Of a stretch of DNA of 64,000 nucleotides, positions 34,472 to 43,824 are shown piece after piece (the stretch's first letter is position 1; each line of letters opens with the position of its first letter). The stretch spans positions 1-64,000 of the forward strand of contig CAMFKX010000001.1 in NCBI GenBank assembly GCA_945957375.1. Reading direction: 5' to 3'. Position numbers and translations under genes: made by a program. The notes under the pieces were generated by a model, which worked only from the letters and a program-made list of their open reading frames with translations, searched no databases and was not told where the DNA came from. This DNA comes from an uncultured Roseiarcus sp. (GTDB lineage: Bacteria > Pseudomonadota > Alphaproteobacteria > Rhizobiales > Beijerinckiaceae).

Positions 34472-34607
34472 AGGAAGATCGTCGGTCGTGCGGCGACTGG
34501 AGTTCGGCCGCAGGCGGGTAATCGCAGTGCGGGGCTGACGCAGGTCGGCGGCGGCGCGAATTCCGACCTGGCGTCTTCGGGCCTTGCAAGGTCGCCTTTT
34601 CGGGAAC

Positions 34608-34629
34608 ATGCTACAAAAACGTAGGACAA
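34608..34629. promoter_or_regulatory. Operator pair upstream of thiolase-CoA ligase operon
   Basis: ATGCTACAAAA (34608-34618) and ACGTAGGACAA (34619-34629) are adjacent copies of the TTGTCNTACAA class in opposite strand sense. They lie 31 bp before the thiolase ATG at 34660. The upstream 34472-34607 stretch shows no gene. Confidence 0.5.
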
Positions 34630-34659
34630 ACCAAGACCTACCCCAGGAGGAAACTCGAC

Positions 34660-35904
34660 ATGCGGGAAACCTGCATCGTCGGCGTCGGCATGACCCGCTT
34701 CGGCCGCTTCCTCGAGCGCTCGCTCGGCGATCTCGCCGCCGAGGCGGCGCGCGACGCGCTCGCCGACGCCGGCGCAGCTCCGGGGCTTGCGCAGGCGATC
34801 GTGTTCGCCAACGCGACCCAGGGGGCGCTCGAGGGGCAGCACGGGATCCGCGGCCAGGCCGCGCTCGACGGCTGCGGATTTGGCAACGCCCCGGTGATCA
34901 ACGTCGAGAACGCTTGCGCCTCCGCGACGACCGCCCTGAACCTCGCGCATGTTCTCGTCGGCTCCGGCGCATACGACTGCGTTCTGGCGATCGGCGCGGA
35001 AAAGATGGTCATGACCGACCCTGCGAGGTCGATGGCCGCCTTCGAAGGCAGCTGGGACCTTTCACGCCGCGAGGAGACGATCGCCGGGCTTTTGGCTATG
35101 GGCCACGGCGTCGCGCCGCCGCCGAACGCCGAACCGGAAGGCCCTCATAGTGTGTTCATGGATGTCTACGCCGCCTTCTGCCGCCACCACATGGCCAGGT
35201 TCGGCACGACCCAGCGTCAGATGGCGGCGGTCAGCGCCAAGAATCACAAACAGTCGGTCGAGAACACGCGCGCCCAATACCGGCGCGCGTTCACGGTCGA
35301 CGAGGTGATGGCGGCGCGGCCGATCGTCTGGCCGCTCACGCTGCCGATGTGCAGCCCGATCAGCGACGGCGCGGCGGCGGCGCTGGTGTGCGCGCCGGAG
35401 GTCGCCCAAAGGCTCGGGAACGCCGACCGCGCCGCGCGGATCCGCGCCAGCGTCCTCATGTCCGGCGACCATCGCGATCCGGACCGGCTCGAAGACCATG
35501 TCGCGCGCAAGGCCGCGCGCCGGGCGTACGACCTCGCCGGGCTCGGGCCCGAAGACGTCGACGTCGTCGAGTGCCACGACGCGACCGCGTTCGGCGAAAT
35601 CCTGCAAAGCGAGATGCTCGGCTTCTTCGGCTTCGGCGACGGCGGTCCCGCCGCCGAACGCGGCGACACCGCTCTCGGAGGCCGGATTCCGTTCAACCCC
35701 TCGGGCGGCCTCGAATCGAAGGGTCATCCGATCGGCGCGACCGGACTCGGACAGATTTTCGAAATCGTCACGCAATTGCGCGGAGAGGCTGGCTCCAGGC
35801 AGGTCGGGGGCGCCCGCATCGGCCTTGTGGAGAATGGCGGCGGCCTGCGCGGAGTCGAGGAAGCCGCCGTCGCGATCACGATCCTGGAGCGGGCGCGCCG
35901 ATGA
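34660..35904 (+). CDS. SCP2-type thiolase-like protein
   Basis: Thiolase-superfamily enzyme of 414 residues. INVENACASATTALNLA provides the nucleophile Cys86, and GGLESKGHPIGATGLGQ the catalytic His. The final thiolase Cys motif is replaced by LVENGGG, which places it with SCP-x/lipid-transfer-type thiolases. These cleave branched or bulky beta-ketoacyl-CoA esters, as in sterol side chains. ATG 34660 follows CAGGAGGAAA. It overlaps the CoA ligase start by four bases, so the two are coupled. Confidence 0.87.
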   Translation: MRETCIVGVGMTRFGRFLERSLGDLAAEAARDALADAGAAPGLAQAIVFANATQGALEGQHGIRGQAALDGCGFGNAPVINVENACASATTALNLAHVLVGSGAYDCVLAIGAEKMVMTDPARSMAAFEGSWDLSRREETIAGLLAMGHGVAPPPNAEPEGPHSVFMDVYAAFCRHHMARFGTTQRQMAAVSAKNHKQSVENTRAQYRRAFTVDEVMAARPIVWPLTLPMCSPISDGAAAALVCAPEVAQRLGNADRAARIRASVLMSGDHRDPDRLEDHVARKAARRAYDLAGLGPEDVDVVECHDATAFGEILQSEMLGFFGFGDGGPAAERGDTALGGRIPFNPSGGLESKGHPIGATGLGQIFEIVTQLRGEAGSRQVGGARIGLVENGGGLRGVEEAAVAITILERARR

Positions 35905-37418
35905 ACCTTGCGCTCCTGCTGGACGCCGCGGCGCGAAGTTTCCCGCGCATGCCGGCGCTCTCGGTCGCCGACCGACCGATCTACGACTATGCGGCCTATG
36001 GGGCGCTCGCCGCGCGTCTGGCCGGCGGCCTCGAGGCGCTCGCCCTTGCGCCGGGCGACCGGGTCGTGCTGGCGATGACCAACAACGCCGAATATCTGGC
36101 CGCCCTGTTCGCGATCTGGCGCGCCGGGCTCGTGGCCGCGCCGGCCAACGCCAAATTGCACGCCCGCGAGATCGCCTTCATGGCCGCCGACTGCGCAGCG
36201 AAGCTGTGCCTCGCGACGCCCGATCTCGCCGAGGGGCTTGCCCGCGAACTCGCGCCGCCGACCCGTCTCGTCGTGCTGGGAGACGACGACTGGCGCCGAA
36301 TGGCGCAGGCCGAGCCGGGCCGGATCGCCGCCTCTAGAGGCGACGACCTCGCCTGGCTCTTCTACACCAGCGGCACCACCGGCCGCCCGAAGGGCGCGAT
36401 GCTCAGCCATCGCAATCTGATGACGATGGCGACGCTCTATCTTGCCGACGTCGACGCGCTCGCCCCGGGCGACACCCACCTTCACCTCGCGGCGCAATCG
36501 CACGCGACGGGCCTGTTCGGCCTTTCCCACATCGCCAAGGCGACCCATCAGGTTCTGCCCGCGAGCGGCGGCTTCTCGCCCGGCGAACTCGCCGACCTCC
36601 TCCGGCTGCATGCGCGCGCGAGCTTCTTCGTGCCGCCGACCGGCCTCAGGCGGATGCTGCGCGATCCCGCATTCCGCGACGCCCCGCTCGAAAACATCCG
36701 CACCGTGCTGCTCGGCGCGGCCCCGGTCTACGCGGCCGATCTGAAGGCGGGGTACGCGGCGCTCGGGCCGCGGCTGTGGAACGGCTACGGCCAGGGCGAA
36801 AGCCCTTGCACCATCACCGCAATGCCGAAGAGCCTGCTGGCTGCGGCGATCGCCGCCGGCGACGAGGCGCGGATGGTGAGCGTCGGGCTGGCGCGGACCG
36901 GTATCGAGGTCGCCGTCGTCGATCCCGACGACCGACCGCTGCCGCCAGGGGAAGTCGGCGAAGTGGCGGTGCGCGGCGACACCGTGATGGCGGGCTACTG
37001 GAACCTGCCGGAAGCGACGGCGACGGCGCTGCGCGGCGGCTGGCTGCACACCGGCGATCTCGGCGCGCTGGACGCCGAGGGCTTCCTGAGCCTGCTCGAC
37101 CGGTCCAAAGACCTCGTCATCTCCGGCGGCTCCAACATCTATCCGCGCGAAATCGAAGACGTGCTGCTCGAACACCCCTCGGTCGCCGAAGCGGCCGTCA
37201 TCGGCGCGCCGGATCCCGAATGGGGCGAGAGCGTCGTCGCGTTCGTCGTGCCGCTTGACGGTCGCATCGACGTCGCCGCGCTCGACGCCCTCTGCCTGCA
37301 GCGGATCGCGCGATACAAGCGACCCAAGCACTGGCGGGTGGTCGACAGTCTGCCGAAGAACGGCGCCGGCAAGGTGCTGAAGCGCGCGTTGCGGGAGCTT
37401 TACGAAACCGCAGACTGA
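35901..37418 (+). CDS. AMP-forming acyl-CoA synthetase
   Basis: ANL-family ligase of 505 residues. FYTSGTTGRPKGAMLSHRN near residue 155, GYGQGESPCTITAMP as A5, LHTGDLGALDAEGFLSLLDRSKD and the catalytic Lys in PKNGAGKVLKRAL near the C-terminus are all intact. ATG 35901 overlaps the thiolase stop (ATGA). It is the second ligase type of three in the block and resembles fatty-acid/aryl-CoA ligases. The 140-bp downstream gap contains the operator for the next operon. Confidence 0.9.
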   Translation: MNLALLLDAAARSFPRMPALSVADRPIYDYAAYGALAARLAGGLEALALAPGDRVVLAMTNNAEYLAALFAIWRAGLVAAPANAKLHAREIAFMAADCAAKLCLATPDLAEGLARELAPPTRLVVLGDDDWRRMAQAEPGRIAASRGDDLAWLFYTSGTTGRPKGAMLSHRNLMTMATLYLADVDALAPGDTHLHLAAQSHATGLFGLSHIAKATHQVLPASGGFSPGELADLLRLHARASFFVPPTGLRRMLRDPAFRDAPLENIRTVLLGAAPVYAADLKAGYAALGPRLWNGYGQGESPCTITAMPKSLLAAAIAAGDEARMVSVGLARTGIEVAVVDPDDRPLPPGEVGEVAVRGDTVMAGYWNLPEATATALRGGWLHTGDLGALDAEGFLSLLDRSKDLVISGGSNIYPREIEDVLLEHPSVAEAAVIGAPDPEWGESVVAFVVPLDGRIDVAALDALCLQRIARYKRPKHWRVVDSLPKNGAGKVLKRALRELYETAD

Positions 37419-37425
37419 CGGGCTT

Positions 37426-37460
37426 ATGTCCTACATTATTGTCCTAAGATGTTGTTGACA
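37426..37460. promoter_or_regulatory. Operator repeats upstream of the dikinase-carboxylase operon
   Basis: ATGTCCTACAT (37426-37436) and TTGTCCTAAGA (37439-37449) are direct repeats 13 bp apart, the same spacing as at 51046-51069. A TTGACA (37455-37460) follows, with only a weak -10 (CATCCT, 17 bp on). Sites just upstream of a -35 box could serve activation rather than repression. The first operon gene starts at 37559. Confidence 0.55.
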
Positions 37461-37558
37461 CCGCCGGGCGTTGCCGGCATCCTGACATCAACGAGGGGGA
37501 AATCGGCCAGGCCGCAATCCCCGTCTCAGAGCGCCTCAGTCAGGCCAGGGAGGATAAC

Positions 37559-38302
37559 GTGGCCAAGCTTCTCGTGGACAACGACAAGTACGCCGAACCG
37601 AACACGTCGGTCGTGGTGGACGCTTACCACGCGGCGATCCACGACCTGATTCGGCGCAAGCTCGATGACGTGGGCGGCGACTGGGCCAGCTTCGTGTTCG
37701 ACAAATCCTACGACCTGGTCACGGCCGCTGAATTCGCGGCGATCGAAAAGCGGCTCCTGGCGACCGGCCACCGCTTCGACTGGTCGGCGATGATCTCGGT
37801 GCGCGAGCGCCCCGAGGCCTACAAGCCCGCGACCGGCCTTGGCGAGGACATCAAGACCTTCTCCTTCGAGCACCCGGACGCCGTCGTCGCGCCGGCCGAC
37901 GAAAACGGCCGCGAACAGCGTGGAATTGGCGACAACGTCGTCAAGCTCTCGACCAATCTGGTCGGCATCGCGCGCTACATCCGATCGAGCGATCGTGTGC
38001 TCGACCTTCTGACGTCCGGCGTTCCCGCCGATACCGTCGCGGTGATCGACGACAGCGGCGGCACGCTGACCGCTCCGATCCTCGAACAATTCAAGGGCGT
38101 GATCTGCGCCGGCGGCACGGTGCGCTCGCACCTCGGCATCCTCACTCGCGAATACGGCATTCCCTGTCTGATGAATGCGAAAATCAGCGGCATCCGGGAG
38201 GGCGACCGCGTGGAAATCGAATCCACCGCCGCCGCCAAGACCGCCGAAGCCTACCAGACCGGCGTGGAGATGACCGCCAGGATTTGGCGGCTCGCCAAAT
38301 AA
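37559..38302 (+). CDS. Stand-alone PEP-utilising (phosphohistidine swivel) domain protein, copy B
   Basis: Protein of 247 residues ending in the mobile domain of PPDK/PEP-synthase enzymes. GGTVRSHLGILTREYGIPC contains candidate phospho-acceptor His191, preceded by IDDSGGTLTAPILEQFKGV. The N-terminal half (DAYHAAIHDLIRRKLDDVGG) matches copy A at 12958 but adds a short insert near residues 95-120. The start is GTG 37559 with AGGGAGGA upstream. First gene of a nine-gene operon that also encodes a PPDK-like ATPase, so this may be a phosphoryl carrier between that ATPase and the 519-residue partner. Confidence 0.86.
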   Translation: MAKLLVDNDKYAEPNTSVVVDAYHAAIHDLIRRKLDDVGGDWASFVFDKSYDLVTAAEFAAIEKRLLATGHRFDWSAMISVRERPEAYKPATGLGEDIKTFSFEHPDAVVAPADENGREQRGIGDNVVKLSTNLVGIARYIRSSDRVLDLLTSGVPADTVAVIDDSGGTLTAPILEQFKGVICAGGTVRSHLGILTREYGIPCLMNAKISGIREGDRVEIESTAAAKTAEAYQTGVEMTARIWRLAK

Positions 38303-38339
38303 ACCCGCTCAGACTCAAGCTTCCGGGGAGAATCGACCG

Positions 38340-39899
38340 ATGGGATCGAGCCGCATCAGCTATTCGCAGCTTCTCGAGACCAATAATCTCATCCAGGCCA
38401 ACGCCGATGAGACCTATTGGCTCTGCGTGACGCGCACCGTTCAGGAATCGAAACTGTTTCCCGTGCCGGCCTACATGATGCTGTCCTACATGATGGCCTA
38501 CTACCGCTATCCCTCGCTCTTGCGCAAAATCGAGCAGAGCCTGTCGGCGGAGGAGATCGGCGACCGGGCGCGCAACGCCGGCATCAAGATCCAGAATCCC
38601 TCGATGGGATGGGCGCTGCCGGGGTTCTATCTGCTCGGGCGCGAGTGGCTGATCTCGCTGGGCCTGATCCGGCCGCAGGACGCCCTCGAAGACCTGGTCT
38701 ACCTGATGGACTTCTGGAAGCGCTTCCAGCTGTCGTGGCACCGCAACAACGGCCACATCACCAACAAGGAATTCGGACATCGCGGCCAGTTCCTGCCGGA
38801 ACGGACGGTGCAGGTCTTTCACGCCGACATGTACGACTGCAAGCAGGGCGACGACCTGCACGAGGCGGCGCAGGCCTTCATGGCCGCGGCGTCGCAGTAC
38901 GGCTTCCTGATCTCCTGCGAGAGCCGCATCAGCCTGCACAATTCCGGTCCGTACAAGATCGCCGAAGATCGCGAAATGATCGTGCGCGATTTCATGGACC
39001 TCTCGGAGAGCGATTTCCCGTGGCTGGACGGCGTCGCGGCCGACGTGCCTTACAACAACATCACCGTGACGATGGCGGTGAAGGACTGCCACTTCTACCT
39101 GGTGGACGACTGGGGCAGCTTCGAGTCGAAGCCCGAGTTCACCGCGGACAAGCTCGTCGGGGTCGGCCTCTACACCTCGGACACGCTCTCGGATGGCTAC
39201 GTGCCGGTGGCGATGGGCTCGCGCGAGGAACTGACCGCCTGCTTCAAGAACCTGACCGAGAAGGTGAAGGACGCCACCAACAAGCTCTGGCGCCGGCTCG
39301 CCGGCTGGTCGCGCGACCAGATGATCGACGCCGGCGCGATCACCTACTTCTCGATCGTCAAGGACCTCGCTCATGTCGCCGGCGTCTACGACGTCGACGA
39401 CTGGATGATGGTCGACGAGCGCGCCGAGCGCTTCCGACCGCTGTTCAACGACGAGTACAGCCGCGACGCGCTGGTCGGCCTGTGCATCGGCACGCACACC
39501 TCGCATCGCCTGAGCGAATACACGATGATGCAGCACTCGAACGGACCGCAGCGCCTCTATTCGCTGATCCCCTATTCCGTCCTGCAGGGCGACAGCTACA
39601 CGACGTCGTGCGGACCGGTCTATCCGGGAACGAGCCACCTGCCTGCGAAGGTCGACCGCTACAATACCACCCGCGGAATCATCGGCCTCGAAGAGTACAA
39701 CCGGCTTGCGCGCGAGGTGCGGCCGCCTGCGCTCGACCCGAAATACCGTCACCTTTGCGAGACGTGGGTCAAATACCACGCGGGCGAACCGCTCGCGGAC
39801 GAGCTCTACAAGATCGAGCAGGCGAACTCGCGCCTTCTGCGAGGCAAGGGCTCCGGCCTTCGGCGCGCGGATGTCGAGAAGCTCCGGAACGTGCGCTGA
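38340..39899 (+). CDS. 519-residue protein partnered with swivel protein (copy B)
   Basis: I do not recognise the family with certainty. It has 519 residues, exactly as copy A, with the same start (SYSQLLETNN), DFPWLDGVAADVPYNN near residue 222, FYLVDDWGSFESKPEF near residue 255 and LFNDEYSRDAL near residue 372. No signal peptide or obvious transmembrane segment. The constant neighbour is a phosphohistidine domain, and downstream are CoA ligase, PPDK-like and biotin-carboxylase genes. I infer that it binds the substrate to be phosphorylated, as the large subunit of a phenylphosphate-synthase-like enzyme might. Confidence 0.8.
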   Translation: MGSSRISYSQLLETNNLIQANADETYWLCVTRTVQESKLFPVPAYMMLSYMMAYYRYPSLLRKIEQSLSAEEIGDRARNAGIKIQNPSMGWALPGFYLLGREWLISLGLIRPQDALEDLVYLMDFWKRFQLSWHRNNGHITNKEFGHRGQFLPERTVQVFHADMYDCKQGDDLHEAAQAFMAAASQYGFLISCESRISLHNSGPYKIAEDREMIVRDFMDLSESDFPWLDGVAADVPYNNITVTMAVKDCHFYLVDDWGSFESKPEFTADKLVGVGLYTSDTLSDGYVPVAMGSREELTACFKNLTEKVKDATNKLWRRLAGWSRDQMIDAGAITYFSIVKDLAHVAGVYDVDDWMMVDERAERFRPLFNDEYSRDALVGLCIGTHTSHRLSEYTMMQHSNGPQRLYSLIPYSVLQGDSYTTSCGPVYPGTSHLPAKVDRYNTTRGIIGLEEYNRLAREVRPPALDPKYRHLCETWVKYHAGEPLADELYKIEQANSRLLRGKGSGLRRADVEKLRNVR

Positions 39900-39917
39900 T
39901 CTCGAGGGGCGAGCGCC

Positions 39918-41429
39918 ATGCAGATCGGCAGTCTGATACGTCGCGCCGCTGTTCACTTTGGCGACGCTCCGTGTCTTGTCGAAGGGGACCGGGTCGTCTC
40001 CTTCCGCGAGTTCGACCGCTTGACTGACCGGCTTGGAAACGCGCTGCTCGAAGCGGGTTTCACGCCCGGCGATCGCATCGGCGTGCTGTTGCCCAACGGG
40101 ATCGATTGTCTCGTCGCCTATTACGCGCTGGCCAAGTCGGGCCTGGTGCGGGTCGGCATGAATACCCGGGAGACGATCGCCAACCACGCCTTCAAACTTG
40201 CCGATAGCGGCAGCCGCGGCGTGATCCATGACATGACCGATCCGATCGCCATCGCGCGGCTCGGCGTCGAGCGGGCGATCGGCGCGCAGGAGCTCGTCGC
40301 GCTCGGCGCGGCCGGATCGGAAACGCCCTGCGCGGTCGATCGGGCTCTCGATGCCCCCTATCGCCTCGGCTACACGGGCGGGACGACGGGGCGTTCAAAG
40401 GCGGTGACGCTGACCACGCGCGGCGAGCTTTCGGAGCTTTCCGCCTTTCTCACCGACCTCACGCCCGACCTGCGGCGCGGCGAGACTTTCCTGCACGCGG
40501 CGCCCATCGCTCACGCTTCGGGGGCGTTTTTCCTGCCCTCGCTGGTCCGCGGGGTCCGCTCGCTGGTTATGTCCAAGTTCGACCCGGCGGGGTTCATCGC
40601 CATCGCGTCCCGCGAGCAATGCGAGCACACGTTCCTCGTCCCCACCATGCTTGCGATGATCCTCGAAGCGGACGGAATCGACGGCGCGACCTTTGCGCTG
40701 CGGACGATCGCCTACGGCGCCTCGCCGATGGCGCCCGCCCTGTTGAATCGGGCGGAGAAGCGGTTCGGCCGCGTCTTTGCGCAGAGCTACGGCCAGGCCG
40801 AGAGTCCGATGGTGATCACCTGCCTCAAGCCGGAGGACCATGACCGCATCGGCTCGTGCGGACGCCCCTTCACCATCGTCGACGTCGCCGTCTTCGACGA
40901 GAACGACAAGCCGCTGGGGCCTGGCGAGCGCGGCGAGATCGTCTGCCGCGGCCCGCAAACGATGGCCTACTACTGGAACAATCCCGAGGCGACGGAGACA
41001 GCGTTCCGCAACGGCTGGCTGCACACCGGCGACATCGGCTACCAGGACGCCGACGGCTTCTTCTACCTGGTCGACCGCAAGAACGACATGTTGATATCGG
41101 GCGGCTACAACGTCTATCCGCGCGAGGTCGAGGACGTTCTGCTCGCCTGCGAAGGGGTCGTCGAAGCCGCTGTCGTCGGCCTGCCGGACGAGAAATGGGG
41201 CGACCGGGTGTTCGCCGTCGTCTCGGGCCGGCCGGGCCTCGACCCCGAGCGCGTCCTCGCTCATGCGCGCGAGAGACTGGCCAGCTACAAACGCCCCAAA
41301 GGCGTCGAGATCTGGCCGGAACTGCCGAAGACCTCCGCCAACAAGATCCTGCGCCGCGCCGTGAAAGATCAGCTCGTCGAGCGGGCGAGACACGAAGCCG
41401 CTGGGGCCCATGAGGAGACGCCAACGTGA
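39918..41429 (+). CDS. AMP-forming acyl-CoA synthetase
   Basis: ANL-family ligase of 503 residues. YTGGTTGRSKAVTLT is a P-loop variant with Gly-Gly-Thr-Thr, QSYGQAESPMVITCL is A5, LHTGDIGYQDADGFFYLVDRKNDMLISGGYN spans the hinge, and PKTSANKILRRAV carries the catalytic Lys. Located inside the dikinase-carboxylase operon, it likely activates the carboxylation product as a CoA ester before thiolase cleavage. It ends with a four-base overlap onto the next gene. Confidence 0.9.
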   Translation: MQIGSLIRRAAVHFGDAPCLVEGDRVVSFREFDRLTDRLGNALLEAGFTPGDRIGVLLPNGIDCLVAYYALAKSGLVRVGMNTRETIANHAFKLADSGSRGVIHDMTDPIAIARLGVERAIGAQELVALGAAGSETPCAVDRALDAPYRLGYTGGTTGRSKAVTLTTRGELSELSAFLTDLTPDLRRGETFLHAAPIAHASGAFFLPSLVRGVRSLVMSKFDPAGFIAIASREQCEHTFLVPTMLAMILEADGIDGATFALRTIAYGASPMAPALLNRAEKRFGRVFAQSYGQAESPMVITCLKPEDHDRIGSCGRPFTIVDVAVFDENDKPLGPGERGEIVCRGPQTMAYYWNNPEATETAFRNGWLHTGDIGYQDADGFFYLVDRKNDMLISGGYNVYPREVEDVLLACEGVVEAAVVGLPDEKWGDRVFAVVSGRPGLDPERVLAHARERLASYKRPKGVEIWPELPKTSANKILRRAVKDQLVERARHEAAGAHEETPT

Positions 41430-42028
41430 ACGACATGCATCTGGTCATGCACGGGCTCGCCATCAAGAAACACGCGACGCCCGAGGACATCGCGAGCGGG
41501 ATCGGACTTGACCTCGGCTCGGTGCGCGAAACGCTGGAAAAGCTCGTCGCCGCGCGCCGCGTCGTGGAAGCCAAGGGCCGGTATCTCCTTGCGCCGGCGG
41601 CCCGCATGCTGCTCGACGCCGACTATTCGCGCTATTACGAATCCGTTCGCGCAGACCCCGCGTTCCAGGCCGGCTACGCCGGCTTCGAGCGGCTCAATGC
41701 GACCCTGAAACAGCTCATCACCGATTGGCAGACCACCACCGTGCGCGGCCAGCGCGTGTCGAACGACCACAGCGACAAGGACTACGACGCCAAGATCATC
41801 GACCGCCTCGGCGACCTGCACGAGCGTTCGGAGGAGCCGCTGGGGAAACTCGCCGCCGCCCTGCCTCGCCTGGCGATCTATCGCGACAAGCTCGAGGCGG
41901 CGCTGGACAAGGTCGAGAAGGGGTCGATCGCCTGGGTCAGCGACGCCAAGATCGAGAGCTATCATACGGTCTGGTACGAATTGCACGAAGACCTTCTGCG
42001 CCTGATGCGCCGCGAACGCACCGAATAG
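41426..42028 (+). CDS. Small protein with winged-helix-like N-terminus, function unknown
   Basis: Protein of 200 residues. Residues about 5-60 (GLAIKKHATPEDIASGIGLD, then VRETLEKLVAARRVVEAKGRYLLAP) look like a winged helix-turn-helix. The remainder is helical and charged (DYDAKIIDRLGDLHERSEEP). The start is GTG 41426, overlapping the ligase stop, eight bases after GAGGAG. It lies 11 bp before the PPDK-like gene, so it is probably its partner or regulator rather than a promoter-binding regulator of the whole block. I do not recognise a named family. Confidence 0.7.
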   Translation: MNDMHLVMHGLAIKKHATPEDIASGIGLDLGSVRETLEKLVAARRVVEAKGRYLLAPAARMLLDADYSRYYESVRADPAFQAGYAGFERLNATLKQLITDWQTTTVRGQRVSNDHSDKDYDAKIIDRLGDLHERSEEPLGKLAAALPRLAIYRDKLEAALDKVEKGSIAWVSDAKIESYHTVWYELHEDLLRLMRRERTE

Positions 42029-42039
42029 CGGCGACAGAG

Positions 42040-43824
42040 ATGACCCACGCCTTCGGACAATGGACGCTCGGACTCGAAGGCGGCGAACCGCCGTCGCGCG
42101 ACTTGATCGGCGGCAAGGCCTGGTCGGTCGCGCGCATGCAAGCGCTCGGCCTGAGCGTGCCGGCGGCCTTTGTCGTGACAACCGCGGCGTGCAGGGCCTT
42201 CCTCGCCTCCGGTAACGAGCCGCCCGGCCTCGAAGCGGAAATCGACGACGGCGTTCGCTGGCTGGAGGCGAAGACCGGGCGCGCTTTCGGCCGCGGGCCG
42301 CATCCGCTGCTCGTGTCGGTGCGCTCGGGGGCGCCGGTCTCCATGCCCGGCATGATGGACACGGTGCTCAATCTCGGCACGAACGACGTGACCGAGGCGG
42401 CGCTGGCCGCCGAGTGCGGCGATCCGGCCTTCGCGCGGAACACCCACAAGCGGTTTCTCGACCTCTATTCGCATATCGTGCTGCGCGCGACGGCGCCCCT
42501 GTTCGATGAGACCAAGAGCCCTGCGGAGTGGCGCGCCGCGATCGCTGCGGATTGCGGCGTCGAGGCCCCGAGCGACGTGCGCGAGCAATTGCGCAGGGCG
42601 GTCAGGGCGGTGTTCGAGTCGTGGAACTCGCGCCGGGCCCGCCGTTATCGACAGCATCACGACATTCCGGACGACCTTGGCACCGCCGTCACCGTGCAGG
42701 CGATGGTGTTCGGCAATCTTGACGCGCGGTCTGGCACGGGCGTGCTGTTCTCGCGTAACCCGACGACCGGCGCCCGCGAGCCCTATGGAGAATATCTGCC
42801 CAGGGCGCAGGGCGAAGATGTCGTCTCCGGGAAGTTCACGCCCGAGCCCCTGTCAACGCTCGGAACGCAGATGCCGGAAGCGCTCGACGGCCTGCTGAAG
42901 GCTGCGCACATGCTCGAACAGGTCGGGCGCGACGCGCAGGACATCGAGTTCACGGTCGAGCGCGGCAAGCTCTATTTCCTTCAGTCGCGTCCGGCCAAGC
43001 TCGCGCCGCACGCGGCCGCGCACATTGCGGTCGACCTCGCGCGCGAGGGGCTGATCGACGAGAGGGCGGCGGTGATGCGCCTCTCGCCCGACCAGGTGCG
43101 AATCCTGCTCAGCCCGCATGTTCGCGAGGGCGGACTGGAGAACGCGCATCTGCTGGCTTCCGGCGAGCCTGCCTCGCCGGGCGTCGGCATAGGTTTGGTC
43201 GTGACGGATTCCGACGAGGCCGAGCGTCGGGCGCACGGCGGCGAAGCGGTCGTCCTCATGCGGCCGACCACCAGTCCGGAAGACCTTCACGGAATGATCG
43301 CGGCGCGCGCCGTCGTCACCGAACAGGGCGGCAGCACCTCGCATGCCGCCGTCGTCGGACGCGCGCTGGGGATTCCGTGCGTCGTCGGCTGCGGAAAGGG
43401 CGCGCTCGACTCGCTCGCCGGTCGCACGGTGACCGTCGACGGCGGGTCGGGCAAGATCTACTCGGGCGCGCTCGAAATCGAGGCGCCGGACGAGGCCGAC
43501 CACGAAGCCCTGGCGCAGTTGACGGTCTGGGCCGCGAGGTTTTCGCCGCTTCGCGTCGTTTCGCCGTCCGCGCCCGAGGCCGCCGCGGCGGCGGATCTGA
43601 CCGCCAACGACGACGCGGCCAACCCCGAGAAGATCGGGGAGGTGCTTCGGGATTTGAAGGGCGCGCGCGGCGCGCGCGGAGGCATTCTCGCTTCCGACGA
43701 GGGCGTGCGCGCGGCTCTTAAGGCCGGACTCGAATTCATCGTGGCCGATCCGGTTCTGCCGCCTCTGCTTGCCGCCGTCCGCGCGACTGAAGCCGGGGTC
43801 TCCATCGAGGTCGAGGACAAATGA
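42040..43824 (+). CDS. Truncated pyruvate,phosphate-dikinase-like protein lacking the PEP/pyruvate barrel
   Basis: PPDK-type enzyme of 594 residues; normal PPDK is about 870. The N-terminal ATP-grasp part is intact (LIGGKAWSVARMQALGLSVP; LLVSVRSGAPVSMPGMMDT near 90; GTGVLFSRNPTTGAREPYGE near 230). The phosphohistidine domain has EQGGSTSHAAVVGRALGIPC with His435. Then comes a tail of about 90 residues instead of the TIM barrel that binds PEP or pyruvate. It therefore probably forms a phosphohistidine from ATP and passes the phosphoryl group to another protein. ATG 42040 overlaps nothing; its end overlaps the BCCP start by four bases. Confidence 0.85.
   Translation: MTHAFGQWTLGLEGGEPPSRDLIGGKAWSVARMQALGLSVPAAFVVTTAACRAFLASGNEPPGLEAEIDDGVRWLEAKTGRAFGRGPHPLLVSVRSGAPVSMPGMMDTVLNLGTNDVTEAALAAECGDPAFARNTHKRFLDLYSHIVLRATAPLFDETKSPAEWRAAIAADCGVEAPSDVREQLRRAVRAVFESWNSRRARRYRQHHDIPDDLGTAVTVQAMVFGNLDARSGTGVLFSRNPTTGAREPYGEYLPRAQGEDVVSGKFTPEPLSTLGTQMPEALDGLLKAAHMLEQVGRDAQDIEFTVERGKLYFLQSRPAKLAPHAAAHIAVDLAREGLIDERAAVMRLSPDQVRILLSPHVREGGLENAHLLASGEPASPGVGIGLVVTDSDEAERRAHGGEAVVLMRPTTSPEDLHGMIAARAVVTEQGGSTSHAAVVGRALGIPCVVGCGKGALDSLAGRTVTVDGGSGKIYSGALEIEAPDEADHEALAQLTVWAARFSPLRVVSPSAPEAAAAADLTANDDAANPEKIGEVLRDLKGARGARGGILASDEGVRAALKAGLEFIVADPVLPPLLAAVRATEAGVSIEVEDK

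Noticed and set aside
42040-43824. Ordinary pyruvate,phosphate dikinase for gluconeogenesis
   Set aside because: The substrate-binding barrel is missing and the gene is embedded in a carboxylase operon with a separate phosphohistidine protein.
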